This document shows, one piece after another, positions 46,049 through 58,551 of a DNA stretch of 64,000 nt. This DNA comes from an uncultured Tateyamaria sp. (GTDB lineage: Bacteria; Pseudomonadota; Alphaproteobacteria; Rhodobacterales; Rhodobacteraceae). A program made the position numbers and the translations under genes. The notes below the pieces were generated by a model that was not told the origin of the DNA, did no database searches, and was given only the letters and a program-made list of their open reading frames with translations. Position 1 is the first letter of the stretch; each line of letters opens with the position of its first letter. The DNA lies in NCBI GenBank assembly GCA_947501275.1, contig CANMVD010000004.1, positions 124,001 through 188,000 on the forward strand, given 5' to 3'.

Positions 46049-47401
46049 ATGACACAGATCCTTCACATCGTGGGCGGCGGCATGGCCGGGTCCGAAGCGG
46101 CATGGCAGGCGGCCAATATGGGCGTTGAAGTCGTCATTCATGAAATGCGCCCCAAGGTCGGCACATTTGCGCACCAGACCGGATTGCTGGGAGAAATGGT
46201 ATGCTCCAACTCGTTCCGCTCGGATGATGACGAGCAAAACGCGGTAGGGCTGCTGCATTGGGAAATGCGCGCCGCCAACGGTCTGATCATGGCCACAGCG
46301 GACAAGCACCGCCTGCCCGCCGGTGGCGCGCTTGCAGTGGATCGCGATCCTTTTGCCCAATCCGTCACAGACACGTTGATGGCACACCCCAACATATCGG
46401 TGGAATACGGCGAAATCGACGCCCTGCCCGAGGATGGCCACTGGATCATCGCGACCGGTCCATTGACCTCATCCTTATTGGGACAGGCGATTGCGGCCGA
46501 AACCGGGGCCGAGGCGCTGGCGTTCTTTGATGCGATTGCCCCCATTGTCTATTTTGACAGTATCGATATGTCCAAAGCTTGGATGCAGTCGCGCTATGAC
46601 AAAGGCGAAACCGAAGAAGAGCGGACCGCCTACCTCAATTGCCCGATGGACCGCGATCAATACGAAGCCTTCATCGACGCACTCATCGCCTCAGACAAGA
46701 CCGAGTTCCACGAGGGCGAAACCGCAGGATATTTTGATGGCTGCCTGCCCATCGAAGTGATGGCAGAGCGCGGACGCGAGACATTGCGCTTTGGCCCGAT
46801 GAAGCCAGTTGGCCTGACCAACCCGCACCAGCCCGATGTCAAACCCTACGCAGTTGTACAGCTACGCCGCGACAACAAGTTGGGCACGCTCTACAATATC
46901 GTCGGCTTCCAGACCAAGATGAAATACGGCGCGCAAGGCGATGTTTTCAAATGTATTCCCGGCCTGGAAGAAGCGCGCTTTGCACGGCTGGGCGGCATTC
47001 ACCGCAACACATTCCTGAATTCCCCAACCCTGCTCACGGCCGATATGCGGCTGCGCTCACGCCCCAACATCCGCTTTGCAGGTCAGATCACAGGGGTTGA
47101 AGGCTATGTGGAAAGCGCGGCAATGGGCCTGCTTGCGGGCCGCATGGCAGCCACGGAATTGCTGGGCGGCACGCTTGATGTTCCCCCCGACACCACAGCC
47201 ATGGGTGCGCTGATCACACACATCACGGGCGGCGCGGAGGCCAAGACTTTTCAGCCGATGAACGTCAATTTCGGCCTGTTCCCGCCCGTCCAGGGGCTCA
47301 AAGGCGGACGGCGGGGCCGCAAGGATCGCTACAAAGCCTACACAGATCGCGCCAAAATCGACTGGCAAGCCTGGCTGGCCCCGCAAGCCGCCGCTGCCTG
47401 A
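46049..47401 (+). CDS. trmFO: methylenetetrahydrofolate-tRNA (uracil-5-)-methyltransferase TrmFO
   Basis: 450 residues. The FAD-binding motif [16 protein letters not shown] at the N-terminus and [24 protein letters not shown] are diagnostic of TrmFO. It methylates U54 of tRNA to ribothymidine, with folate as carbon donor, and replaces TrmA in this lineage. ATG 46049 is chosen because the dinucleotide motif starts six residues later. A hairpin repeat of the dispersed family lies 16 bp after the stop and may help to end the transcript. Confidence 0.97.
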   Translation: MTQILHIVGGGMAGSEAAWQAANMGVEVVIHEMRPKVGTFAHQTGLLGEMVCSNSFRSDDDEQNAVGLLHWEMRAANGLIMATADKHRLPAGGALAVDRDPFAQSVTDTLMAHPNISVEYGEIDALPEDGHWIIATGPLTSSLLGQAIAAETGAEALAFFDAIAPIVYFDSIDMSKAWMQSRYDKGETEEERTAYLNCPMDRDQYEAFIDALIASDKTEFHEGETAGYFDGCLPIEVMAERGRETLRFGPMKPVGLTNPHQPDVKPYAVVQLRRDNKLGTLYNIVGFQTKMKYGAQGDVFKCIPGLEEARFARLGGIHRNTFLNSPTLLTADMRLRSRPNIRFAGQITGVEGYVESAAMGLLAGRMAATELLGGTLDVPPDTTAMGALITHITGGAEAKTFQPMNVNFGLFPPVQGLKGGRRGRKDRYKAYTDRAKIDWQAWLAPQAAAA

Positions 47402-47416
47402 ACGCACCCTGTTCAG

Positions 47417-47461
47417 TTTCTTCTGACTGAAAATACCACGGGGTTTGGGGCAGAGCCCCAA
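47417..47461 (+). repeat. dispersed hairpin repeat, copy 2
   Basis: TTTCTTCTGAC, then AAAATACCACGGGG, then TTGGGGC and GCCCCAA arms around AGA (47445-47461). It begins 16 bases after the trmFO stop. The arms differ in bases from copy 1 but keep pairing, a sign that the hairpin is maintained. Confidence 0.75.
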
Positions 47462-47542
47462 TAAACAACCCACCAGCGCAGCGCGCGAGATGATCCATGA
47501 ACGGACTAGACGCCCATTCGCGGGCGCGCGTATGGTGCCTGC

Positions 47543-48148
47543 ATGACACGTTTCCTCGACAAGGCTTATTCCGCTCGCGACGCAGCTTCGACACGCAGAC
47601 TTTATGATGACTGGGCCGCCAGTTACGAAGCGGAAGTGGGTGAAAACGGATATGCCACCCCTGCCCGCTGTGCCGCAGCGCTCAAGGCACAAGTAGATGA
47701 CCTGACCGCCCCGATCCTTGATTTCGGGTGTGGTACGGGCCTGTCCGGTTTGGCCCTGAAACTTGCAGGCTTCAGCACCATCGACGGAGTAGATTTGTCT
47801 CCCGAAATGCTGGACGGCGCGCGCAGCAAACAGGTCTATCGCAATCTGGATCAGATCGATGCGGATGCAGCATTGCCGCGCACCTCCTACACCGCCATTG
47901 CCGCGATTGGCGTGATTGGCGCGGGTGCCGCCCCCATTTCGGTGCTGCACACCTTGATGCGCGCCCTGCCCAAAGGCGGCAAGCTGGTGTTTTCATTTAA
48001 CGACCACGCGCTCCAGGACCCGCTTAACGAGAGTGGTATTGCGGAATGGACCGACTGTGGCGCCGCGCATTTGCTGTTCAGGGAACATGGGGCTCACCTG
48101 CCAGGTATCAACTTGAACTCCACCGTTTACGTACTTGAAAAAGCGTGA
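47543..48148 (+). CDS. class I SAM-dependent methyltransferase
   Basis: 201 residues. Motif I is ILDFGCGTGLSGLAL, with acidic DLSPEML following, so the SAM site is complete. The target is unknown; the closest general type is the small-molecule methyltransferases. The stop overlaps the gluQRS GTG by four bases (GTGA). It shares no evident pathway with tRNA modification apart from this position. Confidence 0.9.
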   Translation: MTRFLDKAYSARDAASTRRLYDDWAASYEAEVGENGYATPARCAAALKAQVDDLTAPILDFGCGTGLSGLALKLAGFSTIDGVDLSPEMLDGARSKQVYRNLDQIDADAALPRTSYTAIAAIGVIGAGAAPISVLHTLMRALPKGGKLVFSFNDHALQDPLNESGIAEWTDCGAAHLLFREHGAHLPGINLNSTVYVLEKA

Positions 48149-49014
48149 GGTTTACCACTCGATTTGCGCCGTCTCCAACTGGGCCTCTGCATCTGGGGCA
48201 CGCCTATTCCGCATTGTTGGCACAAGAAATGGCGCAAGCCGCAAGCGGTACGTGCCTGTTGCGGGTCGAAGACACAGATACCAGCCGCGCCCGTCCGGAG
48301 TGGGAAGCACAAATATACGATGATCTGACATGGCTGGGTTTTCGCTGGGCCAAGCCCGTGTTGCGCCAGTCCGAACATCTCGAGCGATACAATGCCGACC
48401 TCATGGAGCTCGCAGCAAAGGGAGTCATCTATCCCTGCTCATGTACTCGTGGTGACATCAGGGCCGCCCTGTCCGCCCCGCAAGAAGGGGTCAAAGCGCC
48501 AGCCGTCTACCCCGGCACGTGCCGACATCGCACCATGGACACGCGCCAACCCGGCGATGCACTGCGGTTGAATATGGCCCGCGCACTCGAGGTCATCGGT
48601 GATGAGATCCGGTTTGAGGAAACCGGCGCTGAACATCGCGGCCACCACTGCATCACTTCTGGCTCTTTGCTTTCGAACACAGGTGATGCGGTGCTCGGGC
48701 GTAAGGAGATCGAAACAGTGTCCTATGTGCTTGCCGCAGTTATTGATGATGCCCGCCAAAGCATCACCCATGTGATCCGCGGCGCGGATCTGTTTGAGAC
48801 AACGCCGCTGCAAGTGGTTCTGCAAAAGCTGTTGTACCTGCCAACTCCGATATATCATCACCACCGCCTGATCCGCAACGAGGCGGGCAAACGGCTCGCC
48901 AAACGCGACGATGCGCGTGCAATTGCCAAGTACCGCGCAGACGGCACCACGCCAGACGACCTGCGCAAGCAGCTCGGCCTGCCCCCTCTGTTCCAGAAAA
49001 ATCCTCGGGAGTGA
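48145..49014 (+). CDS. gluQRS: glutamyl-queuosine tRNA(Asp) synthetase
   Basis: 289 residues, a shortened glutamyl-tRNA synthetase without anticodon domain. RFAPSPTGPLHLGHAYSALL contains the HIGH-like motif, KRLAKRD the KMSKS-like motif, and YPCSCTRGD plus YPGTC supply the zinc ligands. It attaches glutamate to queuosine in tRNA(Asp). The start is GTG at 48145, overlapping the methyltransferase stop. It converges on hisI. Confidence 0.96.
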   Translation: MRFTTRFAPSPTGPLHLGHAYSALLAQEMAQAASGTCLLRVEDTDTSRARPEWEAQIYDDLTWLGFRWAKPVLRQSEHLERYNADLMELAAKGVIYPCSCTRGDIRAALSAPQEGVKAPAVYPGTCRHRTMDTRQPGDALRLNMARALEVIGDEIRFEETGAEHRGHHCITSGSLLSNTGDAVLGRKEIETVSYVLAAVIDDARQSITHVIRGADLFETTPLQVVLQKLLYLPTPIYHHHRLIRNEAGKRLAKRDDARAIAKYRADGTTPDDLRKQLGLPPLFQKNPRE

Positions 49015-49046
49015 GGGCCGCAGGCCCGAGAGGGCAGACAGCCCTC

Positions 49047-49412
49047 TTATGCAATCGGTGACATCAACTCGACCTCGTCACCCTTGGTCACATCCGTATA
49101 AAAACAACTCAGGCGGCCCGTGTGGCAGGCCGGGCCAACCTGTCGCACCTGCATCAGCAGGCAATCGCGGTCACAATCCACAGCCATGGACACAAGGCTT
49201 TGCACGTGGCCCGATGTCTCACCTTTGACCCAGAACGCAGCGCGTGAGCGCGACCAATAGGTGACCCGCCCCGTCTCGAGTGTGCGCGTTACGGCCTCTG
49301 CATTCATCCACGCCATCATCAGCACCTGCCCACTGTCAGCATCCTGCGCGATGGCAGGCACCAGCCCATTGGCATCATAAAGCAAAGTTGAAGGGTCGAA
49401 GGGGGGTGTCAT
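49047..49412 (-). CDS. hisI: phosphoribosyl-AMP cyclohydrolase HisI
   Basis: 121 residues, the stand-alone form of histidine step three. The metal motif [20 protein letters not shown] and the sequence [20 protein letters not shown] are complete. ATG 49412 is the usual start; the frame stays open far upstream without family sequence. Other his genes are absent from the window, so it is unlinked. It faces gluQRS and is divergent from the NifU-like gene. Confidence 0.96.
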   Translation of the reverse strand: MTPPFDPSTLLYDANGLVPAIAQDADSGQVLMMAWMNAEAVTRTLETGRVTYWSRSRAAFWVKGETSGHVQSLVSMAVDCDRDCLLMQVRQVGPACHTGRLSCFYTDVTKGDEVELMSPIA

Positions 49413-49487
49413 GGCAAAACCTTTTGCATCCTGTCGCCGCCCGCTTATGTAGGGAGGGAACACAATTGTCACGTACGCGGAGGCGAC

Positions 49488-49940
49488 ATGGCCGCAGAGA
49501 CCGATCTGATCAAGCTCTACTCGACCCGCATATTGGCGCTGGCGGCAGATATTCCGCACCACGCACGGCTGGCAAATCCCGGCGCAACAGTCAAGAAACG
49601 TGCGCCTCTGTGCGGATCGACCGTTACGGTGGATGTGTGCGTTGAGGACGGGCGGATTGCCGCCTTTGGTCAAGACGTGAAGGCTTGTGCGCTTGGACAG
49701 GCCGCCGCAGCCGTGACCGGTTCTGCCGTTGTCGGCCTGACGTTGGCTGATGTGCAAGCTGCGCGGGATGCGCTGCGCGGCATGTTGAAAAACGGTGGAC
49801 CCGTGCCGGCTGCCCCCTTTGACGGGTTCGAAGTGCTGGAACCAGCGCGGGATTACAAAAACCGCCACGCCTCTATCTTGCTGAGCGTTGAAGCCACCGC
49901 CGAAGCCATGGAACAGGCCCTGCAATCCGATTGCGCCTGA
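49488..49940 (+). CDS. NifU-like iron-sulphur cluster scaffold protein
   Basis: 150 residues. The NifU/IscU N-domain fold is suggested by [31 protein letters not shown] and [21 protein letters not shown]. These proteins carry nascent Fe-S clusters, but only two of the usual Cys positions are obvious (PLCGS and KACALG), so activity as a scaffold is an inference. A perfect ribosome site GGAGGCGAC lies before ATG 49488. The terminator beyond it belongs to the opposite strand. Confidence 0.82.
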   Translation: MAAETDLIKLYSTRILALAADIPHHARLANPGATVKKRAPLCGSTVTVDVCVEDGRIAAFGQDVKACALGQAAAAVTGSAVVGLTLADVQAARDALRGMLKNGGPVPAAPFDGFEVLEPARDYKNRHASILLSVEATAEAMEQALQSDCA

Positions 49941-49998
49941 GCGAACCTCACGACGCGTCATCGTGATGTTCCTGTGCACGGCAACCATGCATCCACGC

Positions 49999-50034
49999 AA
50001 AAAAAGCGCCGCACATCCTGGCGGATGGCGGCGC
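49999..50034 (-). terminator. terminator for the 42-codon gene
   Basis: GCGCCGC (50006-50012) and GCGGCGC (50028-50034) form the outer stem; CATCC and GGATG continue it inward around TGGC. Seven U follow on the minus strand. It lies about 140 bases past the small gene stop. Confidence 0.9.
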
Positions 50035-50174
50035 AAGGAAAGCTCACTTGCAGGGGACGTGTTCTGACTTCCCCGCGGCAGACGGGGCGTTCAAAGGCAG
50101 GCAGAGCCTTGGAAACAGGCGCCAATTTGGGACGGGCGCAGCATCAGAAGCAACAGCAAGGTCGCAGGCAGAAC

Positions 50175-50303
50175 TCAGATCAAACTTGGCAGATGCAGAC
50201 CAACAACCAACATCACCATCAAGGCCGCCGCTCCAATCGCATCCTGAAGCAAAGTGGCTTCGGTCCGCTTGGCGATGTCCTTGATCTGGCGCAGGGTTGT
50301 CAT
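50175..50303 (-). CDS. 42-residue single-pass membrane protein
   Basis: The frame reads MTTLRQIKDIAKRTEATLLQ and goes on to a hydrophobic stretch of about 16 residues ending LHLPSLI. A charged amphipathic N-terminus followed by one membrane helix is typical of bacterial micro-proteins. AAGGAG lies at ideal distance before ATG 50303. A strong terminator ends the unit. A CtrA-like box is 45 bp upstream. I believe similar small proteins occur in roseobacters, but I cannot verify it; function is unknown. Confidence 0.7.
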   Translation of the reverse strand: MTTLRQIKDIAKRTEATLLQDAIGAAALMVMLVVGLHLPSLI

Positions 50304-50347
50304 GTCGGCATCTCCTTCGTTCGAGTTGCTCCTTTGTTCTCATATTC

Positions 50348-50362
50348 TTAACCACTCGTAAA
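50348..50362 (-). promoter_or_regulatory. CtrA-like box (one mismatch) before the 42-codon gene
   Basis: TTAA-N7-TAAA, spacer CCACTCG, 45 bp upstream of the start. The distance is almost the same as that of the perfect box to sciP. The surrounding 30 bases are AT-rich, consistent with a promoter. Confidence 0.35.
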
Positions 50363-50405
50363 GAACTTTTTAAGAACATTTGTGAACTTTTCGGAACGCC
50401 GAGTG

Positions 50406-54625
<4,220 letters not shown>

Positions 54626-54699
54626 TCAATTCCGTAACAGATAAAAGTGCACGCCCACCGGGTCCAGCCCTTCCGCGGGCAGAGCGCCCGTGAAGCATG

Positions 54700-54736
54700 A
54701 AAAAAACCGGCGCCGCCACGAGGGCCACGCCGGTTT
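54700..54736 (-). terminator. terminator of ctrA
   Basis: AAACCGGCG (54704-54712) and CGCCGGTTT (54728-54736) form a nine-pair stem, followed on the minus strand by a U-run of six or more. It separates ctrA from ligA. Confidence 0.9.
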
Positions 54737-54764
54737 GTTCGCGTTATATATTGGTCTTTCGGGT

Positions 54765-55490
54765 TTAGGCGCCGATGGCCAGACGGGTGTCGTCATCATC
54801 TGTGGCATGCGCCGGTTCGGGATCACGCAGCACGTAGCCACGCCCCCACACTGTCTCGATGTAATTCTCTCCGCCCGTCGCTGTGCTGAGTTTCTTGCGC
54901 AGCTTGCAGATAAAGACGTCGATAATTTTCAGTTCGGGTTCGTCCATCCCGCCGTAGAGGTGATTGAGGAACATCTCCTTGGTCAGGGTGGTTCCTTTGC
55001 GCAAAGACAGCAGTTCGAGCATTTGATACTCTTTGCCTGTCAGATGCACTGTCTTGTTGTCGACGCTGACCGTTTTGGCATCCAGATTGACTGACACAGT
55101 GCCTGTGTTGATGACCGACTGCGAATGCCCCTTGGAGCGGCGGATGATAGCGTGGATACGCGCCACCAGTTCTTCGCGGTGGAAAGGCTTGGTCAGATAG
55201 TCGTCGGCGCCAAACCCAAAACCCTTGATCTTGTTTTCAGTGTCGTCAGCCCCAGACAGGATCAGAATGGGTGTTTCGATACGCGCCATGCGGAGTTGGC
55301 GCAGCACCTCGTGGCCATTCATATCGGGTAGATCCAGATCCAGCAGGATGAGGTCGTAATCATAGAGCTTGGCCAGATCGATCCCCTCCTCACCCAGATC
55401 CGTCGCATAGACGTTCAGGTTCGCATGGGTCAGCATCAGTTCAATGCTTTTGGAGGTGGTGGGATCATCTTCTACAAGCAAAACGCGCAT
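54765..55490 (-). CDS. ctrA: cell-cycle master response regulator CtrA
   Basis: 241 residues. Receiver domain with phospho-acceptor Asp51 in [12 protein letters not shown], and an OmpR-type winged HTH with [20 protein letters not shown] and VWGRGYVL. This matches CtrA of alphaproteobacteria closely. In Rhodobacterales CtrA controls motility and gene transfer agents rather than viability. The usual C-terminal degradation signal with two Ala is replaced by TRLAIGA. It is followed by a terminator and preceded by a CtrA-like box, implying autoregulation. sciP lies just upstream on the same strand. Confidence 0.98.
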   Translation of the reverse strand: MRVLLVEDDPTTSKSIELMLTHANLNVYATDLGEEGIDLAKLYDYDLILLDLDLPDMNGHEVLRQLRMARIETPILILSGADDTENKIKGFGFGADDYLTKPFHREELVARIHAIIRRSKGHSQSVINTGTVSVNLDAKTVSVDNKTVHLTGKEYQMLELLSLRKGTTLTKEMFLNHLYGGMDEPELKIIDVFICKLRKKLSTATGGENYIETVWGRGYVLRDPEPAHATDDDDTRLAIGA

Positions 55491-55548
55491 TACCGGGATC
55501 TCCGCAGTTCAGGGTCAAATCATTTGAAACAAACGTGAACGGAAAAGG

Positions 55549-55563
55549 TTAATCACACGTTAC
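55549..55563 (-). promoter_or_regulatory. CtrA-like box in the ctrA promoter
   Basis: TTAA-N7-TTAC, spacer TCACACG, 59 bp upstream of the ctrA start. One mismatch to consensus. CtrA autoregulation is well known in Caulobacter. Confidence 0.55.
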
Positions 55564-55591
55564 CCCTGTTGCGCTTTCCTAGCACATCAAC

Positions 55592-55870
55592 CTAAGGTTG
55601 TCTATATCTTTGAAGAGCCGTCGCCTTCAGCGCCTCTTCGCCGTGATTGGAAACCGCGCTGACCCATTCGGTGAACTCTTCAGCGCTGAGGGAATAGCGC
55701 TCCAGCGCGTGCTCTTGGGTGATCAACCCATAAAGAACCCCCCGCACAACGGCGGCTTTTCTGGAGGCAACCCAGCGCCGGGTGTTCGCGGGCGGCAGAT
55801 CCGCCTGCGTCAGCACCGACCCATCGGGCAGAGTTATGGCACGTGGCCCATCGACTTTTTTCAAATACAT
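55592..55870 (-). CDS. sciP: CtrA inhibitor SciP (DUF1153)
   Basis: 92 residues of the DUF1153 family, with LPDGSVLTQADLPPANTRRW and HTH-like ALERYSLSAEEFTEWVSAV. In Caulobacter, SciP binds CtrA and blocks RNA polymerase recruitment at CtrA promoters. The gene lies 101 bp upstream of ctrA on the same strand, so it could be cotranscribed or have its own promoter. A perfect CtrA box is 46 bp upstream. The length is standard. Confidence 0.93.
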   Translation of the reverse strand: MYLKKVDGPRAITLPDGSVLTQADLPPANTRRWVASRKAAVVRGVLYGLITQEHALERYSLSAEEFTEWVSAVSNHGEEALKATALQRYRQP

Positions 55871-55915
55871 TACGCTGCTCTTTTACGACGTTTGGCGCAG
55901 CATTGCTTTTCGCCT

Positions 55916-55930
55916 TTAATGCTGAGTTAA
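55916..55930. promoter_or_regulatory. perfect CtrA box between sciP and mnmA
   Basis: TTAA-N7-TTAA with spacer TGCTGAG. It lies 46 bp upstream of sciP and 64 bp upstream of mnmA, so it could regulate either. sciP is CtrA-regulated in Caulobacter. Confidence 0.65.
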
Positions 55931-55993
55931 GCGCGCTCTTGAGACTATTTCGGATTTTCCTATATTGCGCTCAACTTTCCACGGAGACTTCTG

Positions 55994-57133
55994 ATGCTTG
56001 ACCATTCCGGTCCGCTCAATTCGCTGGGCTTTGCCAAAGCGCCACAAGATACCCGCGTTGTCGTAGCCATGTCTGGCGGCGTGGACAGTTCTGTTGTGGC
56101 GGCAGAGTTGAAGGCGCAAGGCTATGACGTCGTTGGCGTGACGCTTCAGCTTTATGACCATGGGGCGGCGTTGGCCAAAAAAGGGGCGTGTTGCGCAGGC
56201 ATCGACATCCATGATGCGCGCCGCGTGGCCGAGGAAATGGGCTTTCCCCACTATGTGCTGGATTACGAAAACGTCTTTAAGGATGCGGTCATTGACGAGT
56301 TTGCCGATAGCTATTTAGGCGGTGCGACACCGGTGCCTTGTATCCGCTGCAATGAGCGGGTGAAGTTCAAAGACCTGCTTGAAACGGCCAAGGATCTCGA
56401 GGCCGACTGCATGGCCACGGGTCACTATATACAAAGAAAAACAGGCGAATTTGGCCCTGAATTGCACAGCGCGGCAGACGCGGCGCGTGATCAAAGCTAC
56501 TTCCTGTTTTCTACAACGCCTGAGCAACTGGACTATCTGCGCTTCCCTCTGGGCCACCTGCCGTCCAAGGAAGACACCCGCGCGATGGCGGCGAAATACG
56601 GGTTGAGTGTGGCCGACAAGCCGGACAGTCAGGACATCTGTTTTGTACCTGACGGAGACTATGCGTCGGTCATCCGCAAGCTGCGCCCCGAAGCCGCCGC
56701 CCCGGGGGAAATCGTGGACATGGTCGGCAACGTCCTGGGCACACATGAAGGTGTCATCAACTACACAATAGGTCAGCGCCGAGGGCTTGGCATCGGGGGC
56801 CTTGCCGACCCCATCTATGTGGTCAAGCTGGATGCCGATGCGCGCCAGGTCATTGTGGGCCCCAAAGAGCTGTTGGCGACACGCACAGTGCCCGTAAAAG
56901 AAATCAACTGGTTAGGCGACGCTCCGCTTATCAGCCAATCAGAGTGGCATGTCGCTGTGAAAGTCCGCTCCACTAGAGCCCCGACGGACGCAGTGATTCG
57001 CCCCATCAGCGCGACCGAGGCAACCGTGGAACTGGTGGCAGCCGAGGCTGGCGTCTCTCCCGGTCAGGCATGTGTATTTTACGATCGAGACAGCAGCCGC
57101 ATCTTTGGCGGCGGATGGATTCACAAAGGCTGA
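55994..57133 (+). CDS. mnmA: tRNA 2-thiouridylase MnmA
   Basis: 379 residues. P-loop [17 protein letters not shown], catalytic Cys in [11 protein letters not shown] and second Cys in [13 protein letters not shown] are all intact. It makes 2-thiouridine at position 34 of Lys, Glu and Gln tRNAs. ATG 55994 has GGAGACTTCT upstream. It is divergent from sciP. The gene is intact to its C-terminus GGGWIHKG. Confidence 0.97.
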   Translation: MLDHSGPLNSLGFAKAPQDTRVVVAMSGGVDSSVVAAELKAQGYDVVGVTLQLYDHGAALAKKGACCAGIDIHDARRVAEEMGFPHYVLDYENVFKDAVIDEFADSYLGGATPVPCIRCNERVKFKDLLETAKDLEADCMATGHYIQRKTGEFGPELHSAADAARDQSYFLFSTTPEQLDYLRFPLGHLPSKEDTRAMAAKYGLSVADKPDSQDICFVPDGDYASVIRKLRPEAAAPGEIVDMVGNVLGTHEGVINYTIGQRRGLGIGGLADPIYVVKLDADARQVIVGPKELLATRTVPVKEINWLGDAPLISQSEWHVAVKVRSTRAPTDAVIRPISATEATVELVAAEAGVSPGQACVFYDRDSSRIFGGGWIHKG

Positions 57134-57220
57134 GCATCTGGCGCACGCCATGAAAGTTGTGTGTCGAGCCCCTGCCCGTTCTGGCGACCGTCTTGTCACA
57201 GAGCGCAATGCCTGTCTAAA

Positions 57221-57234
57221 TGAACGAGCGTTCA
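57221..57234. promoter_or_regulatory. dyad TGAACG-AG-CGTTCA upstream of the SDR gene
   Basis: Six-base arms around two bases, 23 bp before the dehydrogenase start. The form AACG-N2-CGTT is typical of TetR-family operators of fatty-acid or acyl-CoA genes. The cognate regulator is not in the window or is unknown. Confidence 0.5.
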
Positions 57235-57256
57235 GATCCATGACGGGAGTCACTTG

Positions 57257-58012
57257 ATGAAACTCAACTCAACCTTAGCGGTCGTAACGGGCGGTGCTTC
57301 GGGACTTGGCGAAGCGACCGCGCGCCACTTTGCGGCCTCCGGTGCGCGAGTCACTCTGCTGGATCGCGATTCGGAACGCGGCGAAATTGTCGCGGCCGAG
57401 ATCGGAGGACATTATGTTCAAACCGACGTCACAGATGAAGCCTCTGTTCAGGAAGCGATCGCGTCGGCCTTGTCCCACATGGGCGGGATCACGGCGGCCG
57501 TGAATTGCGCAGGCATCGCCATGGGCATCAAGACAGTGGGCCGAGATGGCCCTCATCCGCTCGACGCGTTTCAAAAGACAGTCGATGTGAACCTTGTCGG
57601 CAGTTTCAATGTGGCCCGTCTGGCGGCCGAAGCAATGGCAGAAAACGCGCCCGAACCCGATGGTGCGCGCGGCGTCATTATCAACACGGCATCTATTGCG
57701 GCCTTTGACGGGCAAAAGGGACAAGCCGCCTATGCCGCATCCAAGGGCGGTGTGGTTGGTATGACCCTGCCGATGGCACGGGATCTGGCCTCTACCGGAA
57801 TCCGTGTCATGACTATTGCCCCCGGCATTTTTCACACGCCCATGCTGGCGGGCCTTCCCGAAGAGGTACAGGCGAGCCTTGCGGCAGATGTGCCAAACCC
57901 TGCCCGCTTGGGAGATCCTGCGGAATACGGACGACTGGCCGGTTTCATTGTCGAGATGGGATATCTGAATGGAGAAGTCATCCGCCTCGATGGCGCGTTA
58001 CGCATGAGATGA
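57257..58012 (+). CDS. SDR-family dehydrogenase (3-hydroxyacyl-CoA dehydrogenase type)
   Basis: 251 residues. Rossmann motif [19 protein letters not shown]-like NCAGIA, and the catalytic YxxxK in [10 protein letters not shown] are present, as is the usual Ser in NTASIAAF. The [11 protein letters not shown] sequence is typical of the mitochondrial-like type 2 hydroxyacyl-CoA dehydrogenase group used in isoleucine or fatty acid breakdown. ATG 57257 follows GGGAG; the preceding TTG is not used. It overlaps the acetyltransferase gene by four bases. Confidence 0.9.
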   Translation: MKLNSTLAVVTGGASGLGEATARHFAASGARVTLLDRDSERGEIVAAEIGGHYVQTDVTDEASVQEAIASALSHMGGITAAVNCAGIAMGIKTVGRDGPHPLDAFQKTVDVNLVGSFNVARLAAEAMAENAPEPDGARGVIINTASIAAFDGQKGQAAYAASKGGVVGMTLPMARDLASTGIRVMTIAPGIFHTPMLAGLPEEVQASLAADVPNPARLGDPAEYGRLAGFIVEMGYLNGEVIRLDGALRMR

Positions 58013-58551
58013 GCGAACGGAAAAAAATGGAGACCGGTCAGTGGTACTCCTGCCTTGATGAAGAATTGGAAGCGCTGCGCGTGCATGCGCTTGAGGCTGT
58101 CCACACACACAACCATTTGCCGCCAGCAGAGCGACGCATGTTGAGCGCTCCGCTGGCTGGTCTGTTTGCAACGCATGGGCAGAATTGCCTGATCGAAGCG
58201 CCCTTTCACTGCTCTTACGGGATCAACATCCATCTTGGCCGCGACATCTACATGAACACCGGCTGCGTCATTCTGGACAGCGCCCCGGTGCATATCGGTG
58301 ACGGCACCATGTGTGGGCCGGGCGTGCAGATCTATTGCGCGAACCACCACAAAGACCCCGTCAAAAGGCGTTCCGGGATCGAGATCGCTTTGCCGGTGCG
58401 CATCGGTAAAGATGTGTGGTTGGGTGGTGGCAGCATCGTTCTGCCCGGCGTGGAGATTGGGGACAGTGCAATTGTCGGGGCTGGCAGTGTAGTCACACGG
58501 GATGTGCCTGCCGGAACAACCGTCATGGGCAATCCGGCAAGGGCACGCTAA
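58009..58551 (+). CDS. maltose/galactoside-type O-acetyltransferase (LbH)
   Basis: 180 residues. Left-handed beta-helix hexapeptide repeats (VWLGGGSIVLPGVEIGDSAI) and the catalytic His region CANHHKDP identify the sugar O-acetyltransferase group. It acetylates a sugar or sugar-like compound with acetyl-CoA; the substrate is unknown. ATG 58009 overlaps the SDR stop by four bases. It meets the ABC-F gene tail to tail, with four bases of overlap. Confidence 0.91.
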   Translation: MSERKKMETGQWYSCLDEELEALRVHALEAVHTHNHLPPAERRMLSAPLAGLFATHGQNCLIEAPFHCSYGINIHLGRDIYMNTGCVILDSAPVHIGDGTMCGPGVQIYCANHHKDPVKRRSGIEIALPVRIGKDVWLGGGSIVLPGVEIGDSAIVGAGSVVTRDVPAGTTVMGNPARAR

